NCBI GenBank assembly: GCA_034620365.1
Contig: JAQGEQ010000175.1
Coordinates: forward strand, 1,860,001 to 1,924,000
Direction: 5' to 3'
Length of the DNA: 64,000 bases
Source of the DNA: Pegea sp. RAD2-039
Lineage: Eukaryota; Chordata; Thaliacea; Salpida; Salpidae
Position numbers and translations under genes: made by a program. This document shows positions 52,015 through 64,000 of this stretch, in pieces (positions within the stretch are counted from its first letter, which is position 1; every line of letters starts with the position of its first letter). The notes under the pieces were generated by a model. The model saw only the letters and a program-made list of their open reading frames with translations, did no database searches and had not been told where the DNA came from.

Positions 52015-53735
52015 TTAGGTACATGATGAGAATATCGAAAGTTCGGGTAGAGTTAATTTCATAGTTGTACAAATCCAACAAGCAAAATCGTACTGAGATA
52101 TCGAAACTACTTTCACAAATTCCAACGTTTCTAATTCTCCTAATGTGGCCCGGTTCTTTGGTATCTTCTCCAAACACCTTTCAACGAAGAAACACATATC
52201 TTTACTGAAAAACTTTTCTGGAAGCTTAGGTGACTCCTATAGATTAAAAGCTCAATGTTAGATTGCTTTGAAAAAATTTAAGTAGCTTTTTATAGGTCAA
52301 AATTTAAATAGAAGTTTGTAGTGACTACAAATCACCAATTAGTTCTATTTTTAAAATAACCAAACGTATTTATCAAAAACTAGTGGATGGACTCTCTGAT
52401 GTTGCATCCCTTATAACAAGGAGATAGATTGAAGCTTGGAACCAGTAAAAAGAGGTATTAAATTTGGTGGTCCAGGTATCTCATTAGTTTTTGGATAGAT
52501 TCTGGAAGATTAACTTTAAACTAAAAACTATATTTTTGTACTAAGAGGCTAGGGACAAATCTTCGGTTATAAATTATTTGAATTTGTTCAAAGCCAAAAA
52601 CCAGCATGAAATTCACCACTAAGTTTAGAGTCAACTAATTTGGAAACTTGCTCTAAGGGTACAAAACACAATCATGTTCAAACTGATGCAAATAATGCCA
52701 TGGTAGCAAGGAAGATAGTGATGTTGTATTATAAGTTCATGGGCAAGTGCTTGAATAACAGGTGAAGATTTTTATGACACTTTTAAAGCTACATTTTCAA
52801 ATATAACAAAAATATTAAAAAGAAAATAGTAAAAAAAAGGAATATTTTCGACTCACTTCTCGAACAATATGTTCCAACAGTTCAAAGATCGCAAGTGGTT
52901 TAATCCCTATAGCACTAGCTGAAGAATCATTTTCTAGCAAGCTAACAATCTGATTCGGTTTAAGAGGAATAGGATACATTCCTATAGCCATTTCAACTAA
53001 GGACAGACCTAAAGACCAGATATCAGATAATACGGAATAATTATTTCCTTCTAATCTCTCGGGGGCCATATATGATCGTGTACCCACAAATGAATTGGCT
53101 TGTGAATCAATCAATTGACCACTGACACCAAAATCACATAACTTTATCTCACCACTTGAATTTACTAATATATTTGAAGGTTTTACATCACGATGAATTA
53201 TATTATGTTCTTCTCTCAGATATTCTAATCCAATAATCACAGCTTTGCTTACACGACTTAAAATATTTTCAGGTATCCTTTTAGCTTTTTTTAACACCAA
53301 ATCTAGTGAACCAGCATTCATATGCTCCATACAAATACTTATATCTCCATCACTACAATAAGTTCCATAATATCCAACTATATAAGGACTTGAACAGTCA
53401 TGTAGAACACCTAATTCACGTTTAATTTGACTGAAAATTGCCGGTTTCACCTCAATATGAATCAATTTTTGAGCCATAATAATTCCTGATGATTTATGGC
53501 GCACTAAATGAACCACACCAAAGTTTCCAGCACCAAGTTCACCTTCTTTAATAAAATCAGTTTTTTGAGCATTTTCCATCAAACCAATCTTTTGTTTCTG
53601 TTTGATAAATGAGTCAAGACCATTTCTCTGTGCGTCATCAATTGTGATATTTTCCATCAGCTTTTCTACAACAGGAACCCCTGAATTTGCACTTGATCCT
53701 GGCAGCATAATTCCAGGTTTCTTTTTTCTTGGCAT
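52015..53735 (-). CDS. MAP2K1: MEK1/2-type MAP kinase kinase
   Basis: Two coding exons, 53735-52857 and 52236-52015, join in phase to about 366 residues (MEK1 is 393). MEK is the dual-specificity kinase that activates ERK. Visible features are an N-terminal basic ERK-docking motif ([11 protein letters not shown]), glycine loop [11 protein letters not shown] (about 65-75), catalytic Lys90 and Glu107, HRD 181-183, DFG 201-203, and the activation loop [16 protein letters not shown] with the two RAF-target serines at about 211 and 215. The C-lobe after SPKLPEKFF, with [11 protein letters not shown] near the end, is in exon 2. The insert between YPIP and AIFELL is about 25 residues, without the long proline-rich loop of vertebrate MEK1. 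A 5' UTR intron is likely (acceptor TTATTCTAG on the - strand before the ATG). I cannot separate MEK1 from MEK2; a single pro-orthologue is likely. Confidence 0.93.
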
Positions 53736-55716
53736 TATACAATTTTTAGTTTAACTAGAATAAAAAAAATTAAATCTTATAAATAATCAACAAGTTAAAG
53801 TCAATTAAAGTAAAAAAATAATTCATTTTCATCATAATGTCGATTTAAATTATATAAAAGTAATAATATATTTGTACTTACAAACATAACAATTAGATAC
53901 TTTGTTAAATAGTTCAAACGTAATGATTAATAATCAAATAAATAAATCAAATATAAATTTTATATTACTTTAACTATGTTTAATGTATTAAAATTAACAA
54001 AAATATTATTGTTCTTATGTTTTGTACAAAACAAATCAAAATAATGATATATTTATCTATCAAATAGTCTCAAAACATATTTTATTCTAAAATTATCTTA
54101 TTTTTAATGCAAAAATATAATACCAAGTTGAATAGTTGACAAATCTTATGAAAGTACAAGTTTCAAAAAATAAATAATCTTTTTATTAAGTTTTAATAAA
54201 CAACTGCTTGTAATAAATTTTTAGCTCCAGTAAATATTATTTTTAAAAGTAAAACATAACAACAATAACATTTAGGAAATAATTTAAGAATTTAAACTTA
54301 TGCTAAACAACAAGTTGAAGAAACAACTTTTCAAATATTTATTACATAATATCCGGAATGGAAATAACATCAGCTTTTATTTCTATAAAAATGTGTTAGC
54401 AAAAATGAGTCAAAACATCATATAATATAGACATATGTATATAAATATATATCAAAATATATATTTTAAATATTCTATAATGAAAGATAGATTTAAAAAT
54501 ATAATTCACAAAAATTAATTAAGGAATAATAATTCTTTCAAAGATAATAAAATGAAAACTAAAAAAGAATAATTATTTATAAATAAATAAAAAACTTCCA
54601 CAAGTTATAAGAATTTCAATTAACTTATAAAACAAAAGTATACAAAATGTAATTATTAAATAAAATAGACAGGTAAAGATGTTTGTAAAAAAACAAAATA
54701 TCATAATAAAGTTTGATAAACTGTAAAAAGAAATTATTTTATGGAAATTAATCTGTTTTAATGAGAGTTTTAACTTCTTTTATCTTCTTGCTTTTCATGG
54801 TAATTACTTCCTTTAACTAGAAAATGTTTCACAAAAATATATTTAAATACAATAAAAAAAATACAATAGTAACAGATTATTAATAAAAATTCAATCATAA
54901 ATGCAATCCTTTAAAAAAAGTTTCAATTATGAACTTGTACACTTTTACAACTACTTGTATTTGATATCTTTATGTAAGTTGTGAAATACAAAAAACTCCA
55001 AAATTAATTAAAATCAAAGAGTTTGTTGCTAAAAATAAATCATCAATTTAAGCTTTAAAAATAATATAAACATTTAGAATAAATTATAGAAAAATTGATT
55101 CAATAATTACCAATATTTAAATGCGAACTCGCTTTCAGGATGAAAGTATCAAATTCTTACATAATGATTATAGATTGGCTTGTGTTTTACAAAATATATT
55201 TTAATAAATAAATATCATTAATTTGATAAATAAAATGATTTTTTAATAATAACATGAAATAATTTATTCATTTATTGATGTTTTATATAAATAAAGATAA
55301 AAAACCAAAATATTAATCTCTGTTCGCTTCATTTTAATGATAAAACACTTTAAATGGTTGAAGCTGTAGAATAATAAGATCGCAGATCAGCGATTGAAGT
55401 TATCTAATATATAAAAATAACCTTATGATACGATTTTTTATTAAAAAAATAATTTTAATAGTAAATTGCTTTAAAAAAAATAAAAACAAAACTTTAACTA
55501 GTAGGAAATAATTTGGTAAATTATTGATCCAAAAGTTTGAAATATTAACCTATTTAGAGTATTAGTTTAATACTACTCAACTTCGAGCGTGAGAACTCGA
55601 ATAAGTCTGCATAAGGATCCGTATTATTCCCCCAAAAAATCAATTTCCACAAAAATAGCTTCTGCTAATAATCTTTTGTTAATAGTATACGCTTAACCAT
55701 ATTCCTCATACTAAGT
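53736..55716. other. Upstream region of the MEK gene
   Basis: Very A+T-rich, with short AT microsatellite-like runs (54427-54472). No supported gene. Confidence 0.5.
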
Positions 55717-55798
55717 GTAATGATAATAACTCTTTAATAGAGTTTTATTCTGTTACAAAGGGCGGCTAATAATAATAGGAAGTAACAAAGAACAATTC
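55717..55798. repeat. ~80-bp dispersed repeat, copy A
   Basis: It begins GTAATGATAATAACTC and ends at AAGAACAATTC. It matches copy B at 57230-57311 in the same orientation over its whole length with scattered differences, and copy C at 16534-16612. Confidence 0.55.
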
Positions 55799-57229
55799 GT
55801 AATGTTGATTGGACATTGTCTTCCTTGAGTTCTTCAAAATCCTGAACCTCTATTTCACTTATAACTGATGGACCTCTTTTAATCGTTTTATCTTATCCGA
55901 AAAATACAAGCCTATTTAAAATAATAAACAAAAAATCCCATTGCTCACTTGCATTTGTAAAGGGCTAAAGATCCATTATAGTTTTCAAATTCTATCAGGG
56001 TTAGCTCGATTTTTTCCCACACAATAACCTAGGAAACAAAGCCTCGTACTCCATATACTGTTTAGATTCATTAAAATTTTTTTTTTTGTCTTCGACGGGC
56101 TTCAGAAACTTGACATTAGCCTTAGCCACTGCACAAACATGATTAGTGTCTACTAATAAGCTCTCTTGTAGTCCTCTAAGCTCAAACATCACCTTGTCAC
56201 AGCTTTGAAGAAAATCCCTTTCAAGAAACATCTCAACATAGAATTTCTACATCAAAGCTACGACAAACAATTTCTACGACAAACAGCTTTATCTCCTTGT
56301 ACTGTCTCAAGCTGTTACTGATAGCAGCTGGAGGTTAACTCTGCAAAATTTATTCGTCTTACAAATAATAACGGGATGAGCTATTTCCATATTAAGTTGA
56401 TTTTGAGCTTTGCGGACCTTCAAAGTCTGAGCAACTTTTCTTTTTACAAGATTCTTTGAGGATCCGGCCAATAAGTGTTTTGAATACTCTATCTTCTGTA
56501 GAGACATCTTTTGTGGGATGATTGAATTTCTTGGAAAATCGAGGAAGTCCCAGCACTTCAGAAACTTGAATAGTCATTGCAGCCATTTCTTTGTTTATTT
56601 GGTGTTTTTTTTTAAAGACCTTATCTGAAAATGACATGTCCGGCTATAATGCCTCTTTCCTACATTTAAAACAAGTACTTGACCAAACTCGACAATTTTT
56701 GAAGCATGAGGTTTCTTAACTCCACATGTTCTGGTGCTGTGATATTCTTAAACTCAGTTAGGCTAGGCGTACCAAACTGTACATAAAATCTTCTAATGAT
56801 TTATACTAGATCTCTGCCTTTCAGCTTGTAGCAAATGATGTGTAAAAACTTCATTTGATTTATTTACATGCAACCGTTTCAACATCACCTCGGCCTTTAC
56901 ATAAGTATGACAGCTATCAAAGTACCAGCAAACATCTGGGGTTGCATAAATAACAAATGAAATTTATCTTCATTATTACCATCTGACATAAATTTGTCTC
57001 GAAAGTTGGTAAAAATTTTTCTATTGATGCCACTCTTTGGCTACCAACGAAATATATGGGTCTTTAAACAGCACTTTTAGTTTATATTTATTTATAATAT
57101 AAACTATAATTATTATATATTACGTTTAGCACAACAATTTTTTAACATTGTAACTTTTACTGTACCAAGCTACGACAACGAGCCAAAACAAATAGCAACA
57201 AGAAAAAAAAGGTTACAATAAAATAAATT
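55799..57229 (-). mobile_element. Degenerate mobile-element-like segment between direct repeats
   Basis: About 1.4 kb lie between two same-orientation ~80-bp repeats, and the base composition is less A+T-rich than the flanks. On the - strand there are broken frames at 56637-56392, 56507-56307 and 56231-56001, and short ones around 56700-56990. They carry no clear catalytic motif. Direct rather than inverted flanking repeats would fit a decayed LTR-type element, but I see no reverse transcriptase, protease or integrase signature, so the class is open. Confidence 0.35.
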
Positions 57230-57311
57230 GTAATGATAATAACTTTTTAAGATCTACTTATTCTATTGTAAAAGACGACTAATAACAATAGAAAGCAACA
57301 ACGAACAATTC
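57230..57311. repeat. ~80-bp dispersed repeat, copy B
   Basis: It begins GTAATGATAATAACTT and contains GACGACTAATAACAATAG and GAACAATTC, paralleling copy A. Confidence 0.55.
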
Positions 57312-57595
57312 AACTGTCAGCCTACAGAGAGCTATATAAACAAGTAAGCTTTTATGACATTTACATATACATTAAAATAGTATTTTGATATACTACGTTT
57401 ACAAACTTATAGACGACTAAGAATAGCCATTGAGGCAAAGCATTACAAATCTTTGTACTAACCGATTAAGATTGATTTAGTTGATTAATAAAGTTTATTA
57501 TCTAATTATGCAATTTCAAACTATGGATTTAATTTTTTAAATTACTGTTATAACTTTACAGATATCACCAAAATCATTCTAAGGTTTGTAAGAAA

Positions 57596-57646
57596 GTGTG
57601 TTAGCGAGAGGTGCCCTTTTCAGTCCCCTCCTAGACGCTTATTGTA
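57596..57646 (+). repeat. 5'-truncated SINE, 3' module only
   Basis: GTGTGTTAGCGAGAGGTG followed by a pyrimidine-rich CCCCTCCTAGACGC matches the body of the full SINE at 29653-29697. The tRNA-like head is missing, as expected for a truncated retroposed copy. Confidence 0.6.
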
Positions 57647-59062
57647 ATAAATAAATGTATAAATTTTTATATGGAATAGAATTACATGCCTTAAAATTTA
57701 GGTTTTTTTGTTTTCAAAATTTGCTTCATTTTCACCCTTTACCAACTCATACAAACACTGCAAACCGTAATCGGGTTTGTTCTCAAAGATGTTTCTCATA
57801 AATTCTTTTAAGAGAAATTACAAAACTTGTCTTTAAACAACTTTAATAGACTTCATAGAACTGAATTAAACAGCTAGCTAAAAACCCGAAGTTTTTAATG
57901 CTAATATAGCAACATATATTTAATATATTAAACCGAACTGGTAATCTTCAAGTTAAAGATACAAATAATAAACTCATTTCTTAAAAGGGTTTTTAAAAAA
58001 CAGTCTCACCATTTTTCAAGTAATAAATTCAAGTTAAAAATAAGTTTGAAATTTTAGCATATTTTCATAAACTTTAAGGATCTTTAAGTTTACTATTTTT
58101 TTTTAACTCAACTTTATCAATAATGTTCCTACTATAATTAAGAGATTTAAGAAATTGTAGGTCAATTTTATTAGTATTTAATTCAAATTTATCTTATTTA
58201 GTGAAAACTTTATGTTGAGAATGTTATAGTAACTTAGGCCTTATGTAACGTTGATAGCATATAAAATCATATCATTATTATTAGCAAAACACACTAAATC
58301 AAAATTATATATATAGTTACTCTAGTTATCTATACATCTTATTACCTCAATGAAGTTTATAACTTTTTTTACTATTAATTCTATAAAACTTTTATTACTA
58401 CGCTATATAAAACGTTCGAAAGCTGAAATGGTGGTGTTATTTGCGAATTAAATCTAAAATTTCGTTATAAAGTTGTAACACAACATACTTGAATAACAAT
58501 TATTACAACAACAGCTTAAAAAGTACGTTTGTTTTCTTTAGGAAAATAATTTTTAAAATTTTGTTATTAGAAATCTATTGTTAGTTGTAATTTATACAAA
58601 ATGTTGCAAGGTAAATGTTTCTAAAGCTCATTGGAAACTAATAGTTAAGGTGACCAAATAATAATGGTCTTTATTGTGTATCGAAGAACTTAAAAAGTTT
58701 TTATAAAAGTTTCAAGAAAAAAAGAAAGTATCTAGTTTTATGTTGTAACATAAAAGAAGAAAAATTTCTGATAATTTAAACAAATAAATTGTAGAGCTGG
58801 AGATATAGAAAAAGATGATGTTTAAATGGATATTACCATTCAATCAAATCCAATTAAAATTGAATCAAATAAAATTGAGAATAAAACCTTTTCGGCTACA
58901 CCGATTTTAAAAAGAAGAAAGTTAAAAAAATGAAGTTTTATAATGCTTGTAATTGACCCTCAAGTACTGACAATTTGCAGAGGCTTTTCAAAATTGCAAT
59001 TGAATCAACTGGAAATTTTTCATCAAAGCACGGCAAGTCTTTGGCGAGGTGAACATCAATTT
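57647..59062. other. 3' flank of the FN3-like gene
   Basis: A+T-rich, no coding exon. It should include the 3' UTR of the - strand gene ending at 59063. Confidence 0.5.
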
Positions 59063-62000
59063 TTAAGGCATGCGTTTTGACCGTTCATTTGAATACTGCT
59101 CCATTAAAGAGCCCCATTCAGGCATCAAGTAATTAGAAAAAATTTCACTATCAAGGTTATATGCGTCTACTTCTCGCTTATACACTCCACCTAAAAATAA
59201 CTTTTTTCGTGATTTGTTTATCAATCTAAATTAAAGTATACCGTCTTTAGGAGGATCTGTACATATGAAAAACAAACATCCGTTGTAATCAACAAAGTGA
59301 TTAGGTTCACTTAAACATCTTGGACGAACTATTATTGGACATTTCTTGGGATTTGGTTCAAGCTCAAGGATTGTAGCAACGTCGTACTGATATGAAACCA
59401 TCGATTTCGCCCAAACATTATATGTTTGCTCTCTAAAAATAAAATTAACTTTTTATACTTTGATAATTGTTTAATAGGTTTATAAAAAACGGTTAAATAA
59501 GTTAATCAGCATTTTTATATGAAGTATTTTTTTAGTGTTTCATTTTACCTCCAATTATTGTATTGTTTTCTCCATCTGATATTTTCTTTATTATCTGGGT
59601 ATTCAACTTTACTTTTATAATCTTCATCACCTAAAAGACAAACAAATGAAAATCGATTAGATAAAAATACTTATTCAGCATTGAACTGCAATCAGTTATT
59701 TCGGTATTAAACTTCAGAAAGCATAACTAAAAAATGAATACCGAATCCCAATTTGAAGTTCTTTTCTGATTTGAATGACTGATTATTTTGTTTGAAGCTC
59801 AAAATAAACGTGTAGCTTTCACCTGAAAGAGTTTAGAAGTTTAATCTTTTGCTGATTCACTAAAATCATTTGTTAGTTTGATAGATATTTTTTAATTAAA
59901 ATTTATTTGAATAATTTTAAGGCCTTAGCATATATAAGATTAATTTGTTTAAAAAATAAGAACACTTGTTTTCAGGCTGAAATAATTATTATATACATTT
60001 AATAAAAGAAATTAAAAATGCATTTAATTATTTTTTAAACAACATGTAGGCAACCTTCAATAAGGTCGTAAAAACAAGTGTATGAATAAGGCCCTTTGGA
60101 TTCTTTGATTGTTCGTACATCTTTTGAAAATCCTTGTTTTGAATCAACTGACTCTTGATCAATAGCAACTGTATAGGATCTTTCACCAATCTAACCAGGA
60201 AGTAAATAATCATTCAATTATAAATAAAATTAGAATTAAAGTAGAGAAAAGTTGGTTTTAGAGTTACCTTTTTGTTTCTGATTCTTAAACAAACTGTTTC
60301 ATAATCCACATTCAGTATGTCAAAATCGTCTACAATAAAGCAACAACTTTTTATCGACGATAAATTACTAGAACTTAAAAGTTACCTGCTTTGGTATCAA
60401 AACCAATTACAGTAGATTTTAGCATTTTATCTTTGGCATATGCCTCAACAACAATTGTAAAGTTTGAGCCTGTAAGATATAATTAAAGTTTTTTTTCTGT
60501 AAAACAAATTTTGACTTACTGGAATCCGGTAAAGTTAGCTTGATCCGAGTAAGGTACGAAGTTCGAGTACTTTGAATTACATTAGGCAAACCAGTTCTAT
60601 CGTTATAAAGTAGGATTTTGAAAAAATCAAAATTATCTCCACTCAATATGACGAAGTTAGCTTGATTGCTATCAACATAAGCTAGGTGGGCTTCAAGTTG
60701 ATCACTATAAGTATCAATTGCTTGCTGTGTTGATGTTTCTTCAAATGTAGTAAACGGCGTTGTTGTATATTCATCTAAAAATTTATAGAATGATAATTTA
60801 AATAAGAAAAGTATAACTATCAATTCAAAATAATGAGCTTATTTTATGTTTGCCGTCGTTAACAAACAAAATTAACGTTTTCGGCAAATATTTTGATACC
60901 TGTACTTAGTTGAGTTTCAAATGTAATATTTTGTTTGTTGAAGATTACATCGTTAAGTCTTGCTACCACCACAACTGTGTACTGAGTGCCTGTATTCATA
61001 ACGCTTTAGCAATAACATATTTTCTTAAGTACCATTATTTATTCATACTCAGTTATTAATTGAAAGTGAAAAAATTAAGTTATTTATCAGTTTAATGACT
61101 ATTAGTTATAAAAATTAGGTTTAAATGTCAGTATTTTTTAGCTTTTTTTCGAATCTAGAAACTTTAGTTAGTTATAAATGTTTTTTTTTAAATGCGTTTT
61201 GTGCTGTATAAATAAGAAATAGATTTCTCCTTAATTTTTAAAAATCGTATTAATGTTTTTGATTTAAAAGATTTTTCTATTGCTAAATTAATTTTTAGTC
61301 TTTTATAAGATATTACCTGGTTTAAGCGGTTGAATTGTAGTATAAGTCACTTCACCGGTTCTTGGAACATCACCACTACTTTTTAATCTTATATTTTCTT
61401 TATACAGTGTAACTTCATAAGAAGGTATTTTGTAACTACCAGCTATAACTAGTGTTGCACTCTCTTTATCAATATCTATAACTTCAACCGAAAATAAATC
61501 AGCTGGTTTTGTTTGTGATTGCATTTCATCTGTTGTAATAGTTTGTTGAGTTGTTTTTTGCCTTCTACTAGTAGTCATAAACGATGATTTTAAGAATTTC
61601 GTATTTCCATTAGTGAGAAATGCTGTTAACTCTACTGTATAATACATGCCTGAAGATAAAAATCAAAAAAATTAGTTTGTTTGATAATTTTAAGTTAATA
61701 TCTGATCATACTAACCAGGTTGCAACAAATCAAGTTCAATTCTGGTTATTGGTTCTTGTTTTTCAATTTTTTCAATTTGTTGATATAACAAACCATCTAC
61801 ATAAATCGAAATATCGTAAGCAATTACTTCAGTCCCACTGTAGATGAACATTGATGCTTGTTTGTCAGAAATATCAGTAATTTCAAATGAAAGCGAATCA
61901 TCAAACATATTTGCAGTTGTCTGGTAAGAATCAGTTGTCACATCTAGCTTTTGATTTGTAATGAAGCTTAACATCTTTGTTTGAATAGTGTTATCACTCT

Positions 62001-64000
62001 TAACAGCTCGAATAACCAAAGTGTAGTTTGAATCTATAAAATTTAAGAGTCATTAAAGACAAATAGAGCAGCACTAATACTTACCAGGCTTCAACGGTTC
62101 TAACTGTTCCTGCATCACAGAAGAAACACGAGCTCTAGATTGAATGCTTGGTGAAGGGTTGTTCTCAAAGTACAGAACTATGTCGTAATATATATAACTA
62201 ACTCCTCCAAGTATAAAGATATCTGCATAATCGCTTCCTACTCTTCCAAGCCTGACTTCTAAATAGTCATCTTTTGAAGATGATGTAGTTAGCGCCGAAG
62301 TGATGGTAGGTAGAGTTGAATCTAAAAAATAGTTTGTTTGAACCATATTAAAAATGTAACTTTGATTAAAATGTAAAAACTAATTCATGATTAGGTTGTT
62401 AAGAATTAACATAAAACAAAAATATTGAGTTTTTGTATTTTAGAGATCATTACTTCCACTTCTGACATTTATTTACTACTTAAAGCAAAATAAAACTTCA
62501 ATTTATTTCAAAAACATCGTTTAATTGATAAAAAATTAAACATTGATTTCAAAATAACTTTAAAATTATTTAAGCTTTAACTATTTGATAAAATACATAC
62601 TATAAAGCTGGTATTAAAGCCTAAAATATTGATACTTGTTTTGATTCAGATAGCTCTGTAGCATTAAAAAAAAGCTGAAAAACGAGACAAAAACCAACCA
62701 GCGTGTAATGTGCTGAAGAAAAAGTCTTCAGTTTTGAATGTACCATCATCTTTCATTCCTTTTACTTGCATGGAATAACTTGAACCTTTAAAACACTCGT
62801 TTTGTAAAACATTTACTAATAAGTACAATGTAACTTTAAACTGTTTACAACATCTTAGATCAAAATCCTAATTGAATTAACGAAATATACGTTTAAAGTC
62901 ATGTTATAATGGTTGGTGGTATAAATCCCACCTGGTTTCAAATATTGTAAAAGAAAGTATGTATAATCTCCAACTTTATCAAGATATTTGACAGTAGGAA
63001 GCGAAGTATTTTTTTCGAACAGCAAAATTTCGAAAAACTTTATATCTGAGCCACTGTAAATGATTATATCAGCTTCTCGTTGACCATTGGTGGCCAAAGT
63101 AACTTCCAATCGATCATTAATCATAGCAGAAGAATTGTCAAATGACTGTGTAGTCAGTTCGACTTCCTCGTTGCTGGATGTAGGAAAACCTTTAAAGATT
63201 GTGTCTTCATATGTAACTTCATCCTTCGAGCCTTCAGAAAATATATCTTTTAAGTAAATAATTTACTAACTGTTAAGTTTTAAAGAAAATGTTTTCAAAG
63301 AAAACGTATATTATCTCTATCTAGCTGTGATTATATCATTTTCTAATTACCTTCAGTTTTAAACTCAACAAGATCTTGAGTTTCAACAGATCCATCGATT
63401 GCTGTTGCTTTAACAACTACTTCAAAATCAGAAGCTAAAAAATGTAAAAAATATATTTGTTGTTTCAAATCTTTAAACCAAATAAGTTTACTATTAGAAA
63501 ACCTTCATTCAACAATTATTTATTTATTTAAGAACATTGAAGTGATAAGAATCTAACTATACATTGTATAATTCATTATATAGTGATTTTACTAAATTAA
63601 ACTATCTAAGAAAAAACCTTTTGGCAATTTAAGAAAGTATGTAGTTGTAAGGTTTCCTTCTCTTGGTATGTAACTCATGTATGGAAACGAAATATTCTCA
63701 GCAAACAAAGCAATTTGGTAAAATGAAATGTCACTTCCACCAAAAATATTAATTTCAACTGATTCATTAACTGGTGTAGCTTGAATTTCTACAAAGTTAT
63801 CCAGCTCAACTAAAATACCAAAACAAAATAAAGTTATTCTGCCATTGCATTTTGATAATTTGATATATTATTGAATTAAGATACCAGAAAACCAATTTTA
63901 TACTCATAACTATCTTTAAATGTTTCGCTATTTAAACACGAAGGTTCTACAAAACAAAATTTAAATACTTTTTGTTCTAATTTCAAGTTTTTGAGTTTCC
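59063..64000 (-). CDS. Large secreted/surface-type protein with FN3-like repeats (5' end beyond window)
   Basis: Seventeen - strand exons join in phase, about 903 aa plus more upstream: 63946-63893, 63809-63618, 63434-63351, 63231-62932, 62785-62699, 62321-62085, 62033-61716, 61649-61317, 60989-60900, 60774-60520, 60469-60386, 60329-60268, 60190-60055, 59822-59742, 59630-59549, 59432-59242 and 59190-59063. About seven repeats share the pattern ADIxIxxGxDI-aromatic-xIxLY, then LxPG, then xxYTVxVxA..DG...F.T. This is the strand order and L-PG-Y turn of fibronectin type III, but the usual strand-B Trp is absent. Each repeat is split just after LxPG by a phase-1 intron. Linkers are Thr/Ser-rich. 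The C-terminal ~150 residues are different, with a Cys cluster (KKCPIIVRPRC...GCLFFIC) and a basic end. Exact family and partner are unknown; extracellular location is inferred from domain type. Confidence 0.7.

Noticed and set aside
51601..52177. Small - strand frames near the MEK 3' end, including the 118-codon one at 51821-52177
   Set aside because: The true terminal MEK exon is in another frame at 52015-52236; these are shadows and 3' UTR sequence.
59900..60213. The 61-codon frame at 60028-60213 as a separate small protein
   Set aside because: Another frame in the same place gives an exon with matching phase on both sides and FN3-like sequence.

Overview
The window is nuclear DNA from an animal, most likely an invertebrate. 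It is very A+T-rich (about 70 % by eye), and its genes have GT-AG introns, many only 47-55 bp long, with AATAAA signals after the stop codons. The proteins are recognisable animal orthologues: DCAF8, NTMT1, TMEM201, ECT2, MON2, POLR2L, an ataxin-7-type SAGA subunit and MEK1/2. I cannot assign a phylum. I rebuilt gene models by hand from splice signals, reading-frame phase and family similarity; nearly every junction given below is phase-consistent.

Layout. 1-4829 (+): two tandem paralogues of a single-pass membrane protein. The second is complete and has a Ly6/uPAR-type domain; the first is cut by the window edge. 7341-11158 (+): DCAF8, converging tail-to-tail with NTMT1 (-), which is followed by TMEM201 (-). 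14.6-19.8 kb: gene-poor DNA with one copy of an ~80-bp repeat. 19771-27989 (+): ECT2, 21 coding exons. 29.5 kb: a tRNA-derived SINE. 32188-37038 (+): MON2 as one uninterrupted coding exon. 37640-38510 (-): POLR2L, two exons. 40849-44173 (-): an ATXN7 orthologue, 13 exons, in a less A+T-rich island holding 16 exact TGACGTCA palindromes. 44.2-52.0 kb: A+T-rich DNA with unresolved exon-like frames near 46.6-47.3 kb and a possible pseudogene near 50.6 kb. 52015-53735 (-): MEK1/2. 55.7-57.7 kb: remnants of mobile or repeat DNA and a truncated SINE. 59063-64000 (-): the 3' half of a large gene with about seven FN3-like repeats encoded by phase-1 exons, continuing past the window edge.

No operon-like logic links these genes; most are unrelated housekeeping genes. 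DCAF8 (ubiquitin ligase adaptor), NTMT1 (N-terminal methylation), POLR2L and ATXN7 act in or around the nucleus. TMEM201 is an inner nuclear membrane protein, MON2 works in Golgi/endosome traffic, and ECT2 and MEK are signalling proteins. The least conventional parts are the palindrome cluster over ATXN7, the FN3-like exon array, and the Ly6-membrane paralogue pair.
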